Shown here: positions 13,632-17,895 of the stretch, piece by piece | Layout of the letters: each line of letters opens with the position of its first letter | How positions within the stretch are numbered: the first letter of the stretch is position 1 | From: Lachnospiraceae bacterium UBA3814 | GTDB taxonomy: Bacteria > Bacillota > Clostridia > Lachnospirales > Lachnospiraceae | Assembly: GCA_002368575.1 (NCBI GenBank) | Contig: DFEA01000074.1 | Coordinates: 519 to 18,413 of the forward strand | Direction: 5' to 3' | DNA length: 17,895 bases | The notes under the pieces: generated by a model | The model's input: the letters and a program-made list of their open reading frames with translations, nothing else | Databases searched by the model: none | Told to the model about the DNA's origin: nothing | Translations under genes and position numbers: made by a program

Positions 13632-14795
13632 TTATTTGATAACCCTTACCCTTATTACTCCGGGTATCTGCTTAAGCTTTTCAATGGCATCTTTGGAAGC
13701 GGGGCTTTCGATATCCATCATTGTATAGGCAAATTCACCCTTTGATTTGTTAAGCATATCGGAGATGTTTATTCCCTGGTCTCCGAAGACGGCTGTAAAC
13801 CTGGTGATCATATTGGCTGTGTTGGTGTGCATTATCGCGATCCTGCCCGCGGCCTGGCAGACACCCATATCGCAGTTGGGATAGTTCACGGAATTGGCGA
13901 TATTGCCGTTCTTGAGAAAGTCCATGAGCTCCTTGACGGCCATTTTGGCGCAGTTATCCTCCGATTCCTCGGTTGAAGCACCCAGATGGGGGATCACGAT
14001 ACAGCCCTCTGCCCCCGCCGTTTTCGGATTGGGGAAGTCAGACACGTATTTCCTCACCTTACCGCTCTTAATGGCCTCGATCACGGCGTCCTCATCAACC
14101 AGCAGGTCTCTTGCAAAGTTTAGGATGATCACTCCGTCCTTCATTCTGGAGATGGCTTCGCGGCTGATGGTCCCCTTCGTAGAATCCAGAAGAGGAACAT
14201 GGATCGTTATTATATCACATTCCTCAAAGATCTCATTAATGTCGGTCACATGCCTGATATCACGTGAGAGATGCCAGGCCGCCTCCACAGAGATATAAGG
14301 GTCATAGCCGTACACCTCAAGCCCCATATGCTTTGCGGCGTTTGCAACCCTTACGCCTATGGCGCCAAGTCCTATGATGCCGAGCTTTTTATTGTAGATC
14401 TCTGTTCCGGCAAATCTTTTCTTTTCCTTTTCGGCCTTCTTTGCTATATCAGGATCATCCTTGTTCTCTGTTATCCAGTTTATCCCGCCTACGACATCTC
14501 TTGCCGCAAGCAGCATTCCTGCAAATACCAGCTCCTTTACACCGTTTGCGTTGGCACCGGGAGTATTGAAGACAACGATGCCCTTTTTGGCGCAGTCCTC
14601 AAGGGGGATATTATTGACCCCGGCACCGGCCCTTGCCACCGCGAGCAGGCCGTCAGGAAGCTCAAGCTCGTGCATGGATGCTGAACGGACTAAAACGCCC
14701 TGAGCATCGGAGAGCTCCTCGGTTTTTGAAAATTCATCTGTAAAGCATGATATCCCTACCTCGGAAATGGGATTCAGACAGGCATAATTAAACAT
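13632..14795 (-). CDS. serA: D-3-phosphoglycerate dehydrogenase (short type with C-terminal ACT domain)
   Basis: Oxidises 3-phosphoglycerate to 3-phosphohydroxypyruvate with NAD+, the first step of the phosphorylated serine pathway. 387 residues: split substrate domain (1-95 and about 285-310), NAD domain with GLGAIG (142-147) and Y164-D165 after the second strand (acidic residue selecting NAD), and a C-terminal ACT domain (about 316-387, starting GRIAIMHTNTANMITR) that may sense serine. R229 in NFARDLLVDED and H270 in HLGASTEESEDN are the expected catalytic positions. Where most relatives have DVF-xEP with the catalytic Glu, this protein reads SDFPNP (252-257), so that Glu seems absent. I believe this is a clostridial subtype. 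Start ATG 14795 has GAGGAG (14803-14808). It is 33 bases downstream of serC on the same strand. Confidence 0.93.
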   Translation of the reverse strand: MFNYACLNPISEVGISCFTDEFSKTEELSDAQGVLVRSASMHELELPDGLLAVARAGAGVNNIPLEDCAKKGIVVFNTPGANANGVKELVFAGMLLAARDVVGGINWITENKDDPDIAKKAEKEKKRFAGTEIYNKKLGIIGLGAIGVRVANAAKHMGLEVYGYDPYISVEAAWHLSRDIRHVTDINEIFEECDIITIHVPLLDSTKGTISREAISRMKDGVIILNFARDLLVDEDAVIEAIKSGKVRKYVSDFPNPKTAGAEGCIVIPHLGASTEESEDNCAKMAVKELMDFLKNGNIANSVNYPNCDMGVCQAAGRIAIMHTNTANMITRFTAVFGDQGINISDMLNKSKGEFAYTMMDIESPASKDAIEKLKQIPGVIRVRVIK

Positions 14796-14828
14796 AATAT
14801 TTTCTCCTCTATTGATTATGTTAACCTA

Positions 14829-15911
14829 TTATTTGTGCTTACGCTCAAATTCCTCCATAAAGTCCACAAGCTTTTCAACGCCGGCAAGAGGCATTGCATT
14901 ATATATGGAAGCTCTCATCCCGCCGACGGACCTGTGCCCCTTAAGGCTTACAAGACCGGCTTCTGCCGCCTCCCTGACAAAGCTTGCGTCAAGCTCCTCA
15001 TTTCCCGTAACGAAGGGAACGTTCATAAGGGAGCGTGAGGACTTTTCGACCGTGCCCTTAAACAGCTCGGAGCGATCGAGAAAATCGTAAAGGATCGCGG
15101 CCTTCTTTTCGTTCAGAGCCTTCATCGCCGAAAGGCCTCCCATCCGGCTGATCCACTTAAATACCTTTCCGCAGATATAAATCCCGTAAGCCGGGGGAGT
15201 ATTATAAAGCGAACCCGCATCGGCGTGGGTCTTGTACCTTAACATCGTAGGAGTCCCGGGAAGCACGTCCTCCGTTATAAGATCCTCACGGATTATGACG
15301 ATAACGACGCCCGCGGGGCCGATGTTTTTCTGCACGCCTCCGTAGATGAGACCGTATCTGGAAACATCAACGGGCTCGGAAAGGAAGCAGGAGGAAACGT
15401 CCGCTACCAGAGGCTTTCCCTTGGTGTCAGGCAGAGCCTTGAATTTGGTGCCGTAGATCGTATTGTTCTCGCATATGTAAACATAATCCGCATCCTCTGA
15501 GATCGGAAGATCCGAGCAGTCCGGTATGTAGGAAAAGGTCTTGTCCTCACTGCTTGCGACGGCATTGGCTTTTCCGTAGAGAGAGGCTTCAGTGAAGGCC
15601 TTCTTGGCCCATTGCCCGGTAATTATATAATCCGCCACCCTGTTTTTCATAAGGTTCATGGGAATCATCGCAAACTGCTGACTGGCTCCGCCCTGGAGAA
15701 ACAATACCCTGTAATTATCGGGGATCCCCATAAGCTCCCTTAAATCCTTTTCGGCTTCCTTAATGATATTGTCATAGGTTTTGGAGCGATGGCTCATTTC
15801 CATGACAGACATTCCGCTGCCTCTGTAATCAAGCATTTCGTCAGCGGCTTCTTTAAGGACCTCTTCGGGAAGCACTGCGGGACCTGCGGAAAAGTTATAT
15901 ACCCTGCTCAT
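14829..15911 (-). CDS. serC: Phosphoserine aminotransferase
   Basis: PLP enzyme converting 3-phosphohydroxypyruvate and glutamate to O-phosphoserine, the second step of serine synthesis; it can also serve pyridoxal phosphate synthesis. Start set at ATG 15911 (MSRVYNFSAGPAVLPEEVL) with AAGGAGG at 15921-15927. The open frame upstream to 16004 lacks homology and crosses the promoter. 360 residues, matching the E. coli enzyme. Visible: YNFSAGPA at the N-terminus; GGASQQF (74-80, PLP phosphate); W101 in TGQWAKKAF; ENNTIYGT; VADVSSCFLSEPVDV with the cofactor Asp D171; and the PLP lysine K195 in GGVQKNIGPAG. Then HRSVGGMRASIYNAMP near the end, binding the substrate phosphate. First gene of serC-serA; no serB in view. 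Confidence 0.97.
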   Translation of the reverse strand: MSRVYNFSAGPAVLPEEVLKEAADEMLDYRGSGMSVMEMSHRSKTYDNIIKEAEKDLRELMGIPDNYRVLFLQGGASQQFAMIPMNLMKNRVADYIITGQWAKKAFTEASLYGKANAVASSEDKTFSYIPDCSDLPISEDADYVYICENNTIYGTKFKALPDTKGKPLVADVSSCFLSEPVDVSRYGLIYGGVQKNIGPAGVVIVIIREDLITEDVLPGTPTMLRYKTHADAGSLYNTPPAYGIYICGKVFKWISRMGGLSAMKALNEKKAAILYDFLDRSELFKGTVEKSSRSLMNVPFVTGNEELDASFVREAAEAGLVSLKGHRSVGGMRASIYNAMPLAGVEKLVDFMEEFERKHK

Positions 15912-15975
15912 CTCTTTTTCCTCCTTGATCTGCGTGTATTTAGAGCATTTTATTGTTTCAGATCGACCAGAGTAC

Positions 15976-16004
15976 AGGATAGCACACTTTTTGTTATTGC
16001 ACAA
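15976..16004 (-). promoter_or_regulatory. Probable serCA promoter (extended -10)
   Basis: On the minus strand, TTGTGC (plus coordinates 15999-16004) is separated by 17 bases from TATCCT (15976-15981), which is preceded by TGC, giving an extended -10 (TGnTATCCT). Transcription would begin near 15969 and leave a leader of about 58 bases before the serC ATG. Read by eye; no start site is known. Confidence 0.55.
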
Positions 16005-16031
16005 TAATTAATGAAAAGCTGCAATTTCGGG

Positions 16032-16047
16032 ACGGATCAACGCAGGC
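16032..16047 (+). repeat. Half copy of the leader repeat
   Basis: ACGGATCAACGCAGGC matches the right half of the repeat (ACGGATCGGCGCAGGC at 16089-16104) with two differences. It lies just upstream of a full copy, as the half copy before ilvD lies beside full ones. Confidence 0.45.
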
Positions 16048-16063
16048 AAGGGGGATATGCCGG

Positions 16064-16104
16064 GGAAATGATCCGTTCAGTAAGCTCAACGGATCGGCGC
16101 AGGC
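16064..16104 (+). repeat. Leader repeat copy with hairpin, upstream of the DUF1015 gene
   Basis: GGAAATGATCCG at the left and CGGATCGGCGCAGG at the right. GATCCGTT (16070-16077) pairs perfectly with AACGGATC (16088-16095), and after a C-C mismatch AG/CT closes a TAAG loop. It ends 5 bases before the -35 of the likely DUF1015 promoter, so it is probably not in that mRNA, unlike the leuB and ilvD copies if those genes are co-transcribed. Confidence 0.75.
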
Positions 16105-16108
16105 GGGG

Positions 16109-16137
16109 TTGTTTATTAAAACCTGCAATGATATACT
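16109..16137 (+). promoter_or_regulatory. Probable promoter for the DUF1015-glgB transcript (extended -10)
   Basis: TTGTTT (16109-16114), 17-base spacer, TATACT (16132-16137) preceded by TGA, an extended -10 (TGnTATACT). The start would be near 16144, giving a short leader to ATG 16182. The spacing is ideal and the -10 strong, but the -35 is weak. Confidence 0.6.
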
Positions 16138-16181
16138 ATGTCTGATCAACAACTTCAGGCAGTAAAAGAGCGGAGGTAAAA

Positions 16182-17408
16182 ATGGCTGATATCAGACCCT
16201 TTAAGGCAGTAAGACCGAAGAACGGACTGGAGAGCAGGATCGCGGCTCTCCCATATGACGTATACAGCAGGGATGAGGCGACAGAAAAGGTCAGGGGAGA
16301 TAACCTTTCCTTCCTGCGGATCGACAGGGCGGAGACCCAGTTTGACAGGTCCGTGGATACCTATGATGACCGTGTTTACGAAAAGGCAAGGGAGCTTTTT
16401 CTCGGTATGCTTGAAAACGGGGAGTTCATCGAGGATACTGAGGAGCATTATTATATCTATGAGCTTACCATGAACGGCAGGGTCCAGACCGGCATAGCCG
16501 GCGTATCCTCCATAGATGATTATCTTAACAATACGATCAAAAAGCATGAGAACACGAGAGCCGATAAGGAGGCAGACAGGTTCAGGCATGTCGACAGCTT
16601 AAGCGCCCAGACCGGGCCCGTATTCCTAGCATGCAGGAACAGCTTTGAGCTTGAGGAGATAGTGGAGAGGGTAAAGCAGGAGGAGCCTTACTTTGATTTC
16701 CTTTCGGATGATCTTGTAAGGCACAGGGGCTTTATGATCTCCGATAAGAGGGACATAGATGAAATAAGACAGGTCTTCTCGGAGATGGAATCGGTCTACA
16801 TAGCGGACGGGCACCATCGCTGTGCATCTGCCGTGAAGGCGGGGCTCAAACGGAGAGAGGAGGAGCCTGACTATACCGGAGAGGAGGAATACAATTATTT
16901 CCTGTCGGTGATCTTCCCGGAAAAGGACCTTATGATAATGGATTACAACAGGGTGGTGAAGGATCTGAACGGGCATGATAAAAAGGAGATCCTTGATTAT
17001 TTCTCCCAAAGGGGGACCCTGTTAAGGGTCAAGGATAAGGAACCCTATCATCCAAAGAGCAAGGGCAATATCGGGATATATATTGACGGGGAATGGTACA
17101 GCTTTTATTTTGACAACAGCTTTGCAACCGATGATCCCGTCAGGTCACTTGATGTTTCAAGGCTTCAGGATGAATTCCTTGAACCGCTGTTCGGAATAGA
17201 GGATCCAAGGACCGATAACAGGATAGATTTTGTGGGCGGTATAAGAGGGCTCAGGGAGCTTGAGAGGCGGGCTGGGATCGCTTTTGCCATGTATCCCACC
17301 TCGATACGGGAGCTCTTTAAGGTCGCTGACGAGGGAATGCTCATGCCGCCGAAATCAACATGGTTTGAGCCCAAATTAAGAAGCGGTCTGTTCATACACA
17401 GGATATAG
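16182..17408 (+). CDS. DUF1015 family protein with DGHHR motif
   Basis: DUF1015 family, 408 residues, no assigned reaction. Start ATG 16182 has CGGAGG at 16171-16176. Family features: N-terminal IRPFKAVRPKNG and ALPYDVYSRDEA, YEKARELF...FIEDTEEHYYIYEL, the very conserved IKKHENTRADKEADR-RH segment (about residues 118-137), and IADGHHRCASAV with D209-G210-H211-H212-R213. It is soluble with no signal peptide. DGHHR resembles, as I recall, the motif of ParB/sulfiredoxin-fold free serine kinases (archaeal SerK, staphylococcal SbnI). The gene is divergent from serC-serA, and I recall DUF1015 genes beside serA/serC in other clostridia. A role in serine or phosphoserine metabolism is therefore a reasonable inference, not a demonstrated function. 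glgB follows 18 bases later. Confidence 0.9.
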   Translation: MADIRPFKAVRPKNGLESRIAALPYDVYSRDEATEKVRGDNLSFLRIDRAETQFDRSVDTYDDRVYEKARELFLGMLENGEFIEDTEEHYYIYELTMNGRVQTGIAGVSSIDDYLNNTIKKHENTRADKEADRFRHVDSLSAQTGPVFLACRNSFELEEIVERVKQEEPYFDFLSDDLVRHRGFMISDKRDIDEIRQVFSEMESVYIADGHHRCASAVKAGLKRREEEPDYTGEEEYNYFLSVIFPEKDLMIMDYNRVVKDLNGHDKKEILDYFSQRGTLLRVKDKEPYHPKSKGNIGIYIDGEWYSFYFDNSFATDDPVRSLDVSRLQDEFLEPLFGIEDPRTDNRIDFVGGIRGLRELERRAGIAFAMYPTSIRELFKVADEGMLMPPKSTWFEPKLRSGLFIHRI

Positions 17409-17426
17409 ACGGGAAGGGGAGACAAA

Positions 17427-17895
17427 ATGGATAAGAAGCTTTATAAGATGATGAACTGGGCAGAGATAGAGGCTTTGGTATATGCCGAGGAGGACAGGCC
17501 CCATGAGCTGCTCGGAGGACATTTCACAAAGGACGGGATACTGATCCAGGCCTTTTTCCCGGATGTCCGCAAGGTTTCCGTGGTGGTTCAGATATCAAGG
17601 ACCATAAATGAATATGATATGGAGCTCATGGACGAGGCCGGCTTTTACGCGGTCTTAATAAGAGCCGAAAAAAAGAACAGGTTTAATTACTGTTTCAAGG
17701 TGACGGATAATAACGGAAATACCGAAGAGATATATGATCCCTACAGCTTTGCGCCCATTATTTCAAAAGAGGATGCGGAAGGCTTCATAAAGGGCACACA
17801 TCATGAAATGTATAAGGTGCTGGGAGCTCATGTAAGAGAGATAGACGGCATAAAGGGCACAGGCTTTGCACTCTGGGCACCTAATGCGATAAGGG
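17427..17895 (+). CDS. glgB: 1,4-alpha-glucan branching enzyme, N-terminal part, cut by the window edge
   Basis: Introduces alpha-1,6 branches into glycogen. Only the first 156 codons are present; the catalytic GH13 barrel lies beyond the window. Start ATG 17427 has AAGGGGAG at 17414-17421. The visible part (MDKKLYKMMNWAEIEALVYAEEDRPHELLGGHF...) contains the extra N-terminal beta-sandwich domain (HELLGGH, LIQAFFPDVRKVSVV, YDPYSFAPIIS), then GTHHEMYKVLGAHVREIDGIKGTGFALWAPNA, the hallmark junction into the CBM48 domain. The two tandem N-terminal modules suggest the longer bacterial branching-enzyme type. It lies 18 bases after the DUF1015 gene, probably on the same transcript. Confidence 0.92.
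   Translation, partial: MDKKLYKMMNWAEIEALVYAEEDRPHELLGGHFTKDGILIQAFFPDVRKVSVVVQISRTINEYDMELMDEAGFYAVLIRAEKKNRFNYCFKVTDNNGNTEEIYDPYSFAPIISKEDAEGFIKGTHHEMYKVLGAHVREIDGIKGTGFALWAPNAIR

Overview
The window reads as a stretch of chromosome from an anaerobic Firmicute, most likely a Lachnospiraceae-type clostridium. The base composition looks balanced, and the genes rely heavily on AGG/AGA arginine and ATA isoleucine codons. Nearly every gene has a strong AGGAGG-like ribosome site, and protein sequences and gene order are of clostridial type. I cannot name a genus. Sixteen protein genes are supported (two cut by the window edges), plus one 17-codon reading frame of uncertain status. I see no tRNA, rRNA, CRISPR, phage or transposase gene, and no gene-free stretch over 300 bases.

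Layout. (1) 1-1167: the 3' part of tgt (queuosine tRNA modification), then yajC (Sec translocon accessory). (2) 1256-5939: leuB, ilvD and ilvB, three enzymes of branched-chain amino acid synthesis; ilvC, ilvN, leuA and leuCD are not here. (3) 6121-10986: a complete LIV-I-type ABC importer, livJ-livH-livM-livG-livF, so synthesis and uptake of branched-chain amino acids probably sit side by side. (4) 11015-13474: a cytidylate kinase-like protein, a 17-codon ORF, a MATE-family exporter and a small acidic protein of unknown function. (5) 13632-15911 on the minus strand: serC-serA, the first two steps from 3-phosphoglycerate to phosphoserine. (6) 16182-17895: divergent from serC, a DUF1015 protein carrying a DGHHR motif, followed by the start of glgB (glycogen branching enzyme).

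The unusual material is between the genes. One repeat family (head GGAAATGATCCG, tail CGGCGCAG, often with a hairpin between) lies just upstream of yajC, leuB (two tandem copies), ilvD (about two and a half copies) and the DUF1015 gene, always in the same orientation as the gene that follows. A second inverted-repeat family (TATAGTAAAC ... GTTCACTATA) occurs before livJ and in the convergent gap between the small acidic gene and serA. Both of its copies carry the same mismatch, which becomes a G-U pair if the minus strand is transcribed. Several other hairpins sit between genes (ilvD-ilvB, livJ-livH, before the MATE gene), several with a TAAA loop, and none is followed by the T-run of a classical terminator. 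A pair of divergent extended -10 promoters can be read between serC and the DUF1015 gene.

No obviously new multi-gene system is visible. The best leads are the two intergenic repeat families, the DUF1015-serCA association (possible link to free serine or phosphoserine), the SerA subtype lacking the usual catalytic glutamate, and the 17-codon ORF that may be a leader peptide or the relic of a sugar isomerase gene.
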